A program made the translations under genes and the position numbers. From Desulfurivibrio sp044068515 (GTDB lineage Bacteria; Desulfobacterota; Desulfobulbia; Desulfobulbales; Desulfurivibrionaceae): a DNA stretch of 48,234 bases. The notes beneath the pieces were generated by a model, which searched no databases, was not told the DNA's origin, and was given only the letters and a program-made list of their open reading frames with translations. Below are positions 30,383 to 40,267 of the stretch, piece after piece. Every line of letters starts with the position of its first letter. The first letter of the stretch is position 1. The stretch spans positions 1 through 48,234 of the forward strand of contig NZ_JBIPKI010000013.1 of the NCBI RefSeq assembly GCF_044068515.1, read 5' to 3'.

Positions 30383-31841
30383 CTATGACCTCGGCATTAT
30401 CGGCGGCGGGGCGGCTGGTCTGACCGTGGCTTCGGGGGCGGCCCAACTGGGAGCCAGAACCCTGCTGGTCGAAAAGGAAGAGGCCCTGGGCGGCGACTGT
30501 CTTCATTATGGATGCGTGCCCAGCAAAACCCTGATCAAGACGGCCCATGTCTATCACCTGATGAAAAGCGGGCCCCGCTTCGGCTTGCCGGCGCTTGCGC
30601 CCCCGCCCGTTGATTTCCGGGAAATTTCCGCCCGGATTCGTTCGGTAATCGGAGTGATCCAGCAGCACGACTCGGTGGAGCGCTTTTGCCGGCTCGGGGC
30701 CAAGGTGGAGTTCGGGGATCCGCGCTTTAGCGATGAACATACTATTTCCCTGGCCGGCCGGTCGATTTCCGCCCGGAGCTGGGTGGTTGCCACCGGTTCT
30801 TCCCCGGCGGTGCCGGCGATTGAAGGCCTGGAACGGACCCCCTATCTGACCAATCGCGAAATCTTCTATCTGGACCGGTTGCCCGCCTCGCTGATCGTGC
30901 TCGGTGCCGGACCCATCGCCATTGAAATGGCCCAGGCCTTCAGCCGACTGGGCAGCAGGGTGACGGTGATCCAGCGCAGCGGCCAGATCCTCAGCAAGGA
31001 AGATCCCGATCTGGCGAGCCTGGTCCAGCAGGAACTGGAGCGGGAAGGGGTGGTTTTCGAGCTTGACGCCGCGGTGGTCCGGGTCGGCGATCTGGGCCGG
31101 GAGCGTGAAGTGGTGGTCAGAAACCAGGCCGGCGAGAACCGGACCCTTAAGGCCGAGGCCCTGCTGGTGGCCTTGGGCCGTTCGGCCAATGTGGCGGGCC
31201 TGGGGCTCGATAAGCTGGATATTGCCGCCGATCAGCGGGGGATCAAGGTCGATAGTCGGCTCAGGACCAGCCACAAGCATATTTACGCCGCCGGTGATGT
31301 CATCGGCGGCCATCAGTTCACCCATGTCGCCGGTTACGAAGGGGGCGTGGTGCTGCGCAACGCCGTTTTCCATCTGCCCCAGAAGGTCGATTACAGCCGG
31401 GTTCCCTGGTGCACCTATACCCAGCCGGAACTGGCCAGCATCGGCCTCAACGAGAAAAGGGCCCGGGCGGCCGGGATCGATTACACGGTCTGGAGCGAAG
31501 AGTTCGCCGCCAACGACCGGGCCCTGGCCGCCGGGGAGAGCGGCGGCCGGATCAAGCTGCTGCTGGATCGGCGGGAAAAACCGCTGGGGGTGCAGATCCT
31601 GGGGCCTCGGGCCGGCGAGTTGCTGAGCGAATGGGTGGCGGTCTTCAACGGCGGGGTGGGTTTAGCCAAAATCGCCGCCGCCATTCACCCCTACCCCACC
31701 CTGGGGGAGATCAACAAAAAGGTGGCCGGGGCGATCTTCGCCCCCAAGATTTTTTCCCCCTTGGTCCGCAAGGGGCTCAAGTTCTTTTTCAGCTTCAAGG
31801 GCCGGGCCTGCGGCGAAAACCAGGACCAGGCCGGGCAATAA
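30369..31841 (+). CDS. Mercuric-reductase-like FAD/NAD(P) disulfide oxidoreductase
   Basis: 490 residues of the class I pyridine nucleotide-disulfide oxidoreductase family. FAD-binding GIIGGGAAGLTVASGAAQLG (10-29); redox-active pair GGDCLHYGCVPSKT (Cys44, Cys49); NAD(P) site VLGAGPIAIEMAQAFSRLGS; second FAD motif IYAAGDV; dimerisation domain with YTQPELASIGLNE and the interface HPYPTLGEINKK. The C-terminal cysteine pair and N-terminal HMA domain of true MerA are absent, so mercury reduction is unlikely. The C-terminus (about 460-490) adds a hydrophobic/basic tail (LVRKGLKFFFSFKGRACG) that could touch the membrane. It overlaps the VTT gene by 14 bp. It may supply reducing power for a thiol or arsenical substrate; that is inference from location. 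Confidence 0.87.
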   Translation: MSKYDYDLGIIGGGAAGLTVASGAAQLGARTLLVEKEEALGGDCLHYGCVPSKTLIKTAHVYHLMKSGPRFGLPALAPPPVDFREISARIRSVIGVIQQHDSVERFCRLGAKVEFGDPRFSDEHTISLAGRSISARSWVVATGSSPAVPAIEGLERTPYLTNREIFYLDRLPASLIVLGAGPIAIEMAQAFSRLGSRVTVIQRSGQILSKEDPDLASLVQQELEREGVVFELDAAVVRVGDLGREREVVVRNQAGENRTLKAEALLVALGRSANVAGLGLDKLDIAADQRGIKVDSRLRTSHKHIYAAGDVIGGHQFTHVAGYEGGVVLRNAVFHLPQKVDYSRVPWCTYTQPELASIGLNEKRARAAGIDYTVWSEEFAANDRALAAGESGGRIKLLLDRREKPLGVQILGPRAGELLSEWVAVFNGGVGLAKIAAAIHPYPTLGEINKKVAGAIFAPKIFSPLVRKGLKFFFSFKGRACGENQDQAGQ

Positions 31842-31879
31842 AGGCCTTCCGGGCCAAACCTCAACGGGAGGCAACCTTT

Positions 31880-34561
31880 ATGGCCAGCGGCAAGCTCAGC
31901 GCGGAACAGCAACGCCTCGCGGCCCGGCAGCAGGGCCGGCAGGACTGGCGCCTCTGGGGGCCCTATTTAAGCGAACGGGCCTGGGGCACGGTGCGGGAGG
32001 ACTACAGTTCCGATGGGGAGGCCTGGGATTATTTCAGCCACGAGCAGGCGGTCAGCCGGGCCTACCGCTGGCATGAAGACGGCCTGGGAGGCATCTGCGA
32101 CGCCGGCCAGCGGCTCTGCCTGGCCGTGGCCCTCTGGAACGGGCGCGATCCCATCCTCAAGGAACGGATGTTCGGCCTCACGGGCAAGCAGGGCAGTCAT
32201 GGCGAGGACGTCAAGGAGTATTATTTTTATCTCGACGCCACCCCCAGCCACAGTTATCTCCGCTACCTCTACAAATACCCCCAGGCCGAATTTCCCTATG
32301 CCGAGCTGGTGGCGGAAAACCGGCGGCGTTCCCGCCAAGACCCCCCTTTTGGTCTGCTGGACACCGGCGCTTTGGCGGAAAACCGCTACTGGGATGTGGA
32401 AATCAGCTATGCCAAGAAATCCCCCACCACCATCGGCGTCCTGATCAAGGTCGGCAACCGGGGGCCGGCCGCCGCGACCCTCCACCTGCTGCCCAGCCTC
32501 TGGTTCCGCAATACCTGGTCCTGGGAGGATGGCGGCGCGGCAGAAAAGCCGGTTATAAGCCTGATTGAGTCCGACCGGGCCGCCTGGACCGTGGAGGCCC
32601 GCCACGCCGGCCTGGGCCGCTATTTTCTCGCCGGCCGCCAGGTCGCCCGCTGCCTGTTCAGCGAAAACGAGAGCAACCTGGAGCGCCTTTTCGGTGCCCC
32701 CAACCCCTCGTCCTATGTCAAGGACGCCTTTCATCGCCGGGTGGTGGAGGGTGACAAGGGGGCGGTTAATCCGGCCGCCACCGGGACCAAGTTCGCCGCC
32801 TGGCATGAGATCACCTGCGAGCCCGGAGAAGAGCGCCAGGTGGAATTGCTGTTGACCGCCCAGCCCCTCCGGCCGGAACCCTTTGCCGGCTTGAGCGCCC
32901 TGTTTGCCCGGCGCCGGCGGGAAACCGACGCCTTTTACGCCCAACTGCTGCCGGGAGCCAGCGGCGAAGACGCCCTGATTTTTCGCCAGGCCATGGCCGG
33001 GATGATCTGGAACAAGCAGTTCTACCACTTCGATGTGGCCCGCTGGCTCGATGGCGACCGGCCGCCGCCGCCGGCGCGAACCATGGGGCGCAACCGGAAC
33101 TGGCGCCACCTTCAGGCCGCCGATATTATTTCGATGCCCGACAGCTGGGAATATCCCTGGTTTGCCGCCTGGGATCTGGCCTATCAGGCCATGGTCTTCG
33201 CCCACCTCGATGTCGATTTCGCCAAGGAACAGCTCGAACTGCTCCTGCGCCACCGCTATCTCCATCCCAACGGCCAGATTCCCGCCTATGAATGGGATTT
33301 TGGCGACATCAATCCGCCGATTCACGCGGTGGCGGCCCTGAAGGTCTTCCGAGCCGAGCGCCGGCAGCGAGGCCGCGGCGATCTCCACTTTCTCCGCCGG
33401 GTTTTCAACAAGCTGATCATGAACTATACCTGGTGGCTCAATCGCCATGACCGCGACGGCCTCAATGTCTTCGAGGGCGGCTTCATGGGATTGGACAACA
33501 TCTCCATTTATAACCGCTCCCAGCCGCTGCCCCCCGGCTTCAGCCTGAAGCAGGCCGATGCCACCGGCTGGATGGCCATGTGCGCCCTCAACCTAACCGG
33601 AATGGCCCTCGAGCTGGCCCGGGAAGAGCAGGAATATGAGGATATGGCCATTCAGTGCTATCAGCAGTTCCTGGCCATCGCCAACGCCATTGCCGGGCAC
33701 AGCGCTCAACGACCGTCGCTCTGGGACCGGCAGGCCGGCTTTTTCAAGGATTTTGTCGCCACTCCCGACGGTGAATTCCATCATATCGATGTTTATTCCT
33801 ATGTCGGCCTGATCCCCCTCTTGGCGACGGAAATCGTAACCCCGGACATCATTGAGAAAGTGCCCCGCTTCAAAGCCCTGCTCGAAGAACACGGGGGCGG
33901 GATGTTCGACGGGCATACCATCTGCGCCTGTCCCAACAAGACCAACGAGCACGGGGAACGGCTGCTGGCCCTGGTGGACCACACCATGATTCCCCGGATC
34001 CTCAAGCGGCTCCTCAACGCCGAGGAATTTTTTTCCCCCCACGGGATTCGCGGAGTCAGCCGGATTCACCGGGAACACCGGCAACTGGGGAACCTGCCGG
34101 GAGTGGGCCAGGCCCTGATCGAATATGAACCGGGGGAAGCGCAATCAGGTCTTTTCGGGGGCAATTCCAACTGGCGGGGACCGGTCTGGATGCCGATCAA
34201 CTATTCCATCATCCAGGCCCTGACTAAATTCCATCGCTACCTTGGTCCCGAGTTCAAAGTGCAGGTACCGGGGCGGGGGGATGGCGAACTGGACTTGCGG
34301 CAAGTGGCCGATCTGCTCGCGGAAAGTTTAATCAGTATTTTTCGCCGCAACGACCAGGGCCGCATCCCGGGCCTGGCGGCGGACAGTCCCTTTCAGCACG
34401 ATCCGGCCTGGCGCGACCTGCGCTTGTTCCACGAGTACTTTCACGGCGATACCGGCCTGGGTCTCGGGGCTTGCCACCAGACCGGCTGGACCGGCCTGGT
34501 GGCCAACCTGATCAAGCGCCGCTATACCCTGCTGCAGGCCGGGACGATCACTCCGGCTTGA
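31880..34561 (+). CDS. GH63-like glucosidase (MGH1-type)
   Basis: 893 residues from ATG 31880 with GGGAGG upstream; the frame is open far back (to 31409) into the preceding gene, which is shadow. The N-terminus (WRLWGPYLSERAWGTVREDYS then GEAWDYFSHEQAVSRAYRW) and HGEDVKEYYFYLDATPSHSY are strongly conserved in a bacterial family annotated as glucosidase. The C-terminal (alpha/alpha)6 barrel holds the acid-base-like regions WFAAWDLAYQAMVFAH, YEWDFGDINPPIHAVA, NWRGPVWMPINYSII and HEYFHGDTGLGLGACHQTGW. GH63 enzymes cleave alpha-glucosidic bonds; bacterial members may act on glucosylglycerate, mannosylglycerate or other compatible solutes. No signal peptide, so cytoplasmic. It overlaps the convergent AI-2E gene by 14 bp. 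Confidence 0.85.
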   Translation: MASGKLSAEQQRLAARQQGRQDWRLWGPYLSERAWGTVREDYSSDGEAWDYFSHEQAVSRAYRWHEDGLGGICDAGQRLCLAVALWNGRDPILKERMFGLTGKQGSHGEDVKEYYFYLDATPSHSYLRYLYKYPQAEFPYAELVAENRRRSRQDPPFGLLDTGALAENRYWDVEISYAKKSPTTIGVLIKVGNRGPAAATLHLLPSLWFRNTWSWEDGGAAEKPVISLIESDRAAWTVEARHAGLGRYFLAGRQVARCLFSENESNLERLFGAPNPSSYVKDAFHRRVVEGDKGAVNPAATGTKFAAWHEITCEPGEERQVELLLTAQPLRPEPFAGLSALFARRRRETDAFYAQLLPGASGEDALIFRQAMAGMIWNKQFYHFDVARWLDGDRPPPPARTMGRNRNWRHLQAADIISMPDSWEYPWFAAWDLAYQAMVFAHLDVDFAKEQLELLLRHRYLHPNGQIPAYEWDFGDINPPIHAVAALKVFRAERRQRGRGDLHFLRRVFNKLIMNYTWWLNRHDRDGLNVFEGGFMGLDNISIYNRSQPLPPGFSLKQADATGWMAMCALNLTGMALELAREEQEYEDMAIQCYQQFLAIANAIAGHSAQRPSLWDRQAGFFKDFVATPDGEFHHIDVYSYVGLIPLLATEIVTPDIIEKVPRFKALLEEHGGGMFDGHTICACPNKTNEHGERLLALVDHTMIPRILKRLLNAEEFFSPHGIRGVSRIHREHRQLGNLPGVGQALIEYEPGEAQSGLFGGNSNWRGPVWMPINYSIIQALTKFHRYLGPEFKVQVPGRGDGELDLRQVADLLAESLISIFRRNDQGRIPGLAADSPFQHDPAWRDLRLFHEYFHGDTGLGLGACHQTGWTGLVANLIKRRYTLLQAGTITPA

Positions 34562-35630
34562 CCTGTTTTACATAGCGGTCGTAGCTGCTCAGGTAGATTT
34601 CCGCCAGGGTTAGAAAGGCGGTGATGATCAGGGGGCCGTAGATGATGCCGAGAAACCCGAAGGCGTTCAAACCCCCGATTATGCTGAGAAAAACCAGCAG
34701 GGTGTGCATTTTGACCCGGCTGCCCACCAGCTTTGGCTTGAGAAAGTATTCGATGGTCACGGTGATGACCCCGTAAAGCATAAATAAAATCACCGCCCCG
34801 AGCAGATTCCCTTTGAATCCCAGCACAATAGCGGCCGGCACCAGGACCAGGCCGATGCCGAAGATCGGCAGGAAGGCCAGCACCGCCATAACTGCTCCCC
34901 AGAGGACCGGCGGCCCCAGGGAAAATACCAGGAAAATCAGGCCGCCCAGCACCCCCTGGATCAGCGCGCAGATGCCGTTGCCGATCAGAACCGCCCCGGT
35001 GATTTCGTCGAACTTGGCGAACAGCCGTCGTTCCTGATCGTCGGGCAGGGGCGAGAGCCGGAAAATGTAGTTGAGCAAGCGGTCCTGTTCGATGAGCAGG
35101 AAAAAAATGGTGATAAACATCAGGAAAAAGCTGAAGACGAACATCATGATATTGGCGGCCCAGCCGCTGGCCTGGTTGTAAAGAAAAAGGCCCGCCACCC
35201 GGGCCAGATCGGCCAGGGTGCGGCTGATGTCTTCCGGCTCCAGGGAGAAGCCCAGCAACGCGGCGGTTTCCTGCAGGCGGACATAAAGAGGGCTTTCCTG
35301 GAAGGTGCGCAGCATCTGGGCCAGGCCGGCTCCCGCCCCCCGGCTCCATTCATAAAGCCCCTGGGCCTCCTGGGCCAGGGCGGTAATGAAGAAGACCAGG
35401 GGAATGAACACCAGCAGCACCACCAGGGTGCAGGTCAGCAAAGAGGCGATAAAGTCCGGCAGTTTGCGGTTGAGCCCACAGTAGATGGGGCGGAAGATGC
35501 TGGTCAGCAGGAAGGAGAGGACCAGAATGGAAATAAAGGGCCAGAGCAGTCTGCCGGCCAGCACAATGGAGATCAGGAACAGGATGAGAAAATAGCGCAA
35601 AACCATCGGGGATGGCGGAGTTTCTTGCAT
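34548..35630 (-). CDS. AI-2E/PerM family transporter
   Basis: 360 residues from ATG 35630 (AGGA 9 nt upstream); ATG 35669 is an alternative giving 373. It has a typical layout: paired N-terminal helices (MVLRYFLILFLISIVLAGRLL, FISILVLSFLLTSIFRPIY), a third helix (LLTCTLVVLLVFIPLVFFI), a soluble stretch of about 90 residues, then the C-terminal helix bundle with LSIIGGLNAFGFLGIIYGPLIITAFL, the most conserved part. Members include TqsA (autoinducer-2 export) and PerM; most are uncharacterised permeases, some Na+/H+ antiporters. A good promoter (35778-35806) lies upstream, divergent from ilvE. The substrate is unknown. Confidence 0.88.
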   Translation of the reverse strand: MQETPPSPMVLRYFLILFLISIVLAGRLLWPFISILVLSFLLTSIFRPIYCGLNRKLPDFIASLLTCTLVVLLVFIPLVFFITALAQEAQGLYEWSRGAGAGLAQMLRTFQESPLYVRLQETAALLGFSLEPEDISRTLADLARVAGLFLYNQASGWAANIMMFVFSFFLMFITIFFLLIEQDRLLNYIFRLSPLPDDQERRLFAKFDEITGAVLIGNGICALIQGVLGGLIFLVFSLGPPVLWGAVMAVLAFLPIFGIGLVLVPAAIVLGFKGNLLGAVILFMLYGVITVTIEYFLKPKLVGSRVKMHTLLVFLSIIGGLNAFGFLGIIYGPLIITAFLTLAEIYLSSYDRYVKQVKPE

Positions 35631-35777
35631 TTGCCCGTCCTGGGGTCGATTTGGTGGTCTGGAAGTCATCCCGGCATAAGGGCGGCGCCGGCCGAACCCT
35701 GTTTTTTCAATCTACCTTGAATTACCGGCATAGGCCAGCGATTAGACAGCCTCGCTGTTGAGGGCCTTACCTGGGCA

Positions 35778-35806
35778 ATGATAGCAGCAAACCCACAAGT
35801 TGCCAA
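35778..35806 (-). promoter_or_regulatory. sigma70-type promoter of the AI-2E family gene
   Basis: On the minus strand TTGGCA (35806-35801), a 17-nt spacer and TATCAT (35783-35778): five of six matches in both boxes. It implies a leader of 100-140 nt before the coding region. Confidence 0.65.
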
Positions 35807-35856
35807 GAGCGCCAAGGGACGGAGTCGCTTTTCGCGGAGCCGAAAAAAATAATCTG

Positions 35857-35885
35857 TTCCCATTGAACTGGAACTTCGTTATATT
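35857..35885 (+). promoter_or_regulatory. Candidate promoter of ilvE
   Basis: TTCCCA (35857-35862), 17 nt and TATATT (35880-35885), 58 nt before the ATG. The -10 is good, the -35 weak. A small CGGGC/GCCCG inverted repeat follows in the leader; no leader peptide with Ile/Leu/Val codons is seen. Confidence 0.4.
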
Positions 35886-35942
35886 GCGTACCATTTTTCG
35901 GGCTGCGGGCCCGAGTCATTTCTGCAGGGAACGGATTGTCTG

Positions 35943-37010
35943 ATGAACATAAAAACGGAAAAGCGGGCGCCGGCTGAACTCAAGGCCCGGCCCAACGAAA
36001 ACGAGCTGGGCTTCGGCAAGATTTTTACCGATCATATGCTGGTCATGGCCTATGATGCGGCCCGGGGCTGGCATGAGCCCGAGGTACGGCCCTACGCCCC
36101 CTTTTCCCTGGATCCGGCGGCCATGGTGCTGCACTACGGCCAGGCGATCTTCGAGGGCTTGAAGGCCTATCGGGGCCAGGATGACGGAATTTATCTTTTT
36201 CGGCCCCTGGCCAACCTGGAGCGGATGAATCGTTCCGCCGCCCGGATGTGCATGCCGCAGTTGTCGGTGGAAACCGCTTTCGCCGGGCTTCAGGCGCTGC
36301 TGCGGGTCGACGCCGACTGGGTGCCCCGGGCCGACGGGGCTTCTCTTTATATCCGGCCGACCATGGTGGCGACCGAGGCCGGCCTGGGGGTGCGGCCGGC
36401 CAAGGAATACCTATTTTTCATCATCATGAGCCCGGTGGGCGCCTATTATCCCGAAGGTTTCAACCCGGTGAAGATTTTCGTCACCGACACCTATGTTCGG
36501 GCGGTGGCCGGCGGGGTCGGCGAGGCCAAGACCGCCGGCAATTACGCCGCCAGCATCATGGCGGCGGTGGAAGCCCAGAAGCAGGGCTTTACCCAGGTAC
36601 TGTGGCTCGATGCCCGGGAGCGCCGCTATGTTGAAGAAGTCGGTACCATGAACATCTTCTTCGTCTTCCGGGACCGCATCATCACCCCACCGCTTTCCGG
36701 CAGCATTCTGCCGGGCATCACCCGGGATTCGGTGCTGCATCTCCTGGCCGACTGGGGGTTGCCCGTGGAGGAGCGCCAGATCGCCATCGACGAGGTGCTG
36801 GCCGCCAGCGAGAACGGGGAATTGCTCGAGGTTTTCGGCACCGGCACGGCGGCGGTGATTTCCCCGGTGGGATCCCTGCATTACCGGGGCCAGGACTGCC
36901 TGATCAACCAGGGCAAGACCGGAGAGCTGGCCCAGCGGCTCTTTGCCGAACTTACCGCCATCCAGCACGGCCGGGCGGCCGATCCTTACGGCTGGGTTAT
37001 CCGGCTCTAA
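35943..37010 (+). CDS. ilvE: Branched-chain amino acid aminotransferase (class IV, type II BCAT)
   Basis: 355 residues. N-terminal FGKIFTDHMLVMAYDAARGWHEPEVRPYAPFSLDPAAMVLHYGQAIFEG-type sequence is diagnostic for the longer type II BCAT family. Lys196 in GEAKTAGNYAAS is the PLP lysine; EVGTMNIFFVF and the C-terminal GTGTAAVISPVG phosphate-binding loop complete the site. It catalyses the last step of valine, leucine and isoleucine synthesis and the first of their degradation, using 2-oxoglutarate/glutamate, in the cytosol. It is a single gene, not with other ilv genes. An AGGGA lies upstream of the ATG. Confidence 0.95.
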   Translation: MNIKTEKRAPAELKARPNENELGFGKIFTDHMLVMAYDAARGWHEPEVRPYAPFSLDPAAMVLHYGQAIFEGLKAYRGQDDGIYLFRPLANLERMNRSAARMCMPQLSVETAFAGLQALLRVDADWVPRADGASLYIRPTMVATEAGLGVRPAKEYLFFIIMSPVGAYYPEGFNPVKIFVTDTYVRAVAGGVGEAKTAGNYAASIMAAVEAQKQGFTQVLWLDARERRYVEEVGTMNIFFVFRDRIITPPLSGSILPGITRDSVLHLLADWGLPVEERQIAIDEVLAASENGELLEVFGTGTAAVISPVGSLHYRGQDCLINQGKTGELAQRLFAELTAIQHGRAADPYGWVIRL

Positions 37011-37394
37011 GCCCTTAAGCCCCGCCTAAACCGTCATCAACCGGGCAAGCGCCGGGGCGGCTCAGCGCCGTTGACCCGCGCGCCATTTATTGGTTTTGGC
37101 GGGTTTTGTCCCGGCGAGAATTTTTTTTCGCCAGGCTCTTGATTTTTCCCCTGTCCGTACATATGGTTTGCGCCATCCATGCGGCCATGGTTGGGTTTGA
37201 CTGGTTTTCCGGACGGCCTCCGGTTTGGCGGTCCGGTTTGTTTTCGCTGCAACCCCATTAATGGTCGGCTTCGCAAAAGCCGCCGGGTCGTCCGGCCGGG
37301 TCGGCAACTTGTTGTTGGGGATACGCCCCTGGGCCAAAGCGCTTTTTGCGAGCTTGATCCTAATTGTCAGATTAACGTTAGACGGAGGTAGTCC
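37011..37394. other. Gene-free leader region upstream of groES
   Basis: 384 bp without a supported gene. There is no CIRCE element (TTAGCACTC-N9-GAGTGCTAA). CCCCATTA at 37253-37260 resembles a sigma32 -10, but the sequence upstream (TTTGTTT) is a poor -35 at a short spacing. A GGCGA/TCGCC pair flanks an eight-T run at 37117-37138. The last bases hold the strong ribosome site CGGAGG before groES. Confidence 0.5.
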
Positions 37395-37685
37395 ATGAAA
37401 ATTCGGCCATTAAATGATCGTATTCTGGTCAAGCGACTGGAGGAAGAGGAAAAAACCAAGGGTGGGATCATCATTCCCGACACCGCCAAGGAAAAACCGG
37501 CGGAGGGCACCGTGGTTGCGGTAGGCAAAGGGCGCCATAACGACAAGGGCGAGCGGGTACCGGTGGAGCTCAAGGCCGGCGACCGGGTTCTTTTCTCCAA
37601 GTATGGCGGCACCGAGGTCAAGATCGATGGCGAGGAATTTCTGATCATGCGTGAGGATGACGTTCTCGGCGTGGTGGAAAAGTAA
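37395..37685 (+). CDS. groES: Co-chaperonin GroES (Cpn10)
   Basis: 96 residues, standard length. IRPLNDRILVKRLEEEEKTKGGIIIPDTAKEKP holds the mobile-loop sequence (GGIIIPD) that contacts GroEL; VVAVGKGRHNDKGERVP and GDRVLFSKYGGTEVKIDGEEFLIMREDDVLGVVE complete the Cpn10 fold. It forms the heptameric lid of the GroEL cage in the cytosol. It lies 46 bp before groEL and must be co-transcribed with it. The start is fixed by GGAGG 6 nt upstream. Confidence 0.98.
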   Translation: MKIRPLNDRILVKRLEEEEKTKGGIIIPDTAKEKPAEGTVVAVGKGRHNDKGERVPVELKAGDRVLFSKYGGTEVKIDGEEFLIMREDDVLGVVEK

Positions 37686-37731
37686 AAACCCTTACCAATA
37701 ATTCCAAGCGAAGTTTGAAGGAGAAAATATT

Positions 37732-39378
<1,647 letters not shown>

Positions 39379-39483
39379 AAAACGGGCGCGGACACCACAT
39401 CTTCAAGCCAGCTCCCCGGCTTGCGTACTGAGGTACGCGGCGCCGGCGCGCTGGCTCGAATCTGCGGCACCCGCGCCCGTTTT
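39379..39483. repeat. 105-nt dispersed hairpin repeat, copy 2
   Basis: Starts right after the groEL stop. The outer arms AAAACGGGCGCGG (39379-39391) and CCGCGCCCGTTTT (39471-39483) pair perfectly although they differ from those of copy 1; AGCCAGC/GCTGGCT forms an inner stem. The 32-nt core (39416-39447), with GCGTACTGAGGTACGC at 39423-39438, is identical to copy 1 at the same offset of 37. CATCTT before and CTGCGGCAC after the core are also shared. Confidence 0.8.
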
Positions 39484-39546
39484 CTTCTCCTGGACCAATC
39501 GGCCGGGAGGTATGAGCTACAGAAAGCTGTTGGAACAGTTTACCCC

Positions 39547-39580
39547 AACGCCCTCGGATCTCCCGGGGGCGTTTTTTTTT
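39547..39580 (+). terminator. Rho-independent terminator of groESL
   Basis: AACGCCC-TCGG pairs with CC-GGGGGCGTT and is followed by a run of about nine T. It lies 170 bp past groEL, beyond the hairpin repeat, so the repeat would be in the mRNA 3' UTR. The rest of 39484-39778 has no supported gene. Confidence 0.85.
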
Positions 39581-39778
39581 GCTGCGCCGGCCCGGTAAAC
39601 CCGGTATTCTTGCCTCCCGGAGCGCGAAGAGGATCTCCGCCGACTTACCTGGCGAAACCTTCCCCTCTGGGCTTGGCGTAATTTTCCCCCCAACAGTTCC
39701 GCTGGCGAAGCCGAGGGGAAAAACAAGTTGCATCCAGGGATCGGCGACGTCGTTGCGTATCTAAGATTTTTTTATCAG

Positions 39779-39855
39779 GCGCCCGTAGCTCAGCCGGATA
39801 GAGCACCGGCCTTCTAAGCCGTAGGTCGCAGGTTCGAATCCTGCCGGGCGCACCA
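39779..39855 (+). tRNA. tRNA-Arg (anticodon TCT)
   Basis: 77 nt with encoded CCA. Acceptor GCGCCCG pairs with CGGGCGC; D-arm GCTCAGCCGGATAGAGC; anticodon loop CTTCTAA giving TCT; T-arm GGTTCGAATCC. Everything to its right differs in base composition and gene type, so its 3' end is the likely attachment site of the neighbouring element. Confidence 0.96.
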
Positions 39856-39863
39856 GAGAAATC

Positions 39864-39900
39864 AAGGACTTACGGTGAAAATGCCGTAAGTCCTTTTTTT
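39864..39900 (+). terminator. Rho-independent terminator of tRNA-Arg
   Basis: AAGGACTTACGG (39864-39875) pairs perfectly with CCGTAAGTCCTT (39884-39895), loop of 8, followed by a T run. It ends the tRNA-Arg transcript 9 bp past the CCA. If the element integrated at the tRNA 3' end, this terminator is either element-borne or has been restored. Confidence 0.85.
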
Positions 39901-39986
39901 ATTTCCCACCTTATTTCCCACCCAGGGGGCAAATTTTACTCAAAGATGAGGTGCCCCCTCCTGCCCGCTTAGGTAGGCTCAGGGCG

Positions 39987-40025
39987 TCGGTTACCACCGG
40001 CGTCGGTTACCAAACTCGGTTACCA
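39987..40025. repeat. Three direct repeats of TCGGTTACCA
   Basis: Copies at 39987-39996, 40003-40012 and 40016-40025; the first two share the longer GCGTCGGTTACCA. Spacing is 16 and 13 bp. They lie about 130 bp from the tRNA 3' end, where integrase arm sites or iterons would be expected. No function is shown. Confidence 0.5.
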
Positions 40026-40030
40026 CGCTT

Positions 40031-40267
40031 TTACACGATCACGTCCGCCCGAAGAGGTAGACCCAGGGCGCTGGTGTCCAGCAAGGTATCCAAGTAATCA
40101 CGTCCGTGAACAGAGACATACCGCTCACCGCTGCTTGTCGTGATTACCCCCGCGTAGGGGTGTTGCGTTGCTTGTTTCCTTTGGTGTTTCCTCGGGGCCC
40201 TGTTGCCCTTCTTCTCGCCCGCGCGCGATGGCATGGAAAACTTCGCTGTCCGCTGCCATCCAATCAC
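40031..40267 (-). CDS. Small conserved-looking hypothetical protein
   Basis: 78 residues: a basic N-terminal half (about 1-35, AGEKKGNRAPRKHQRKQ) followed by a compact part with GVITTSSGERYVSVHGRDYLDTLLDTSAL, whose mix of strand, Gly-Glu-Arg turn and amphipathic helix looks like real protein rather than noise. No family is recognised. No strong Shine-Dalgarno is visible, so the start is uncertain and an internal one before GVITTSS is possible. It is the gene nearest the tRNA end of the element and points toward the tRNA. A small nucleic-acid-binding protein is possible but only a guess. Confidence 0.4.
   Translation of the reverse strand: MIGWQRTAKFSMPSRAGEKKGNRAPRKHQRKQATQHPYAGVITTSSGERYVSVHGRDYLDTLLDTSALGLPLRADVIV

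Noticed and set aside
31409..31879. 157-residue N-terminal extension of the GH63-like glucosidase
   Set aside because: It overlaps the flavoprotein gene, is Arg/Gly-rich shadow sequence, and ATG 31880 has a strong ribosome site and starts where the family starts.
39512..39598. 28-codon frame starting MSYRKLLEQF spanning the groESL terminator
   Set aside because: The ribosome site is only one base from the ATG and the frame reads through the terminator hairpin and T run.
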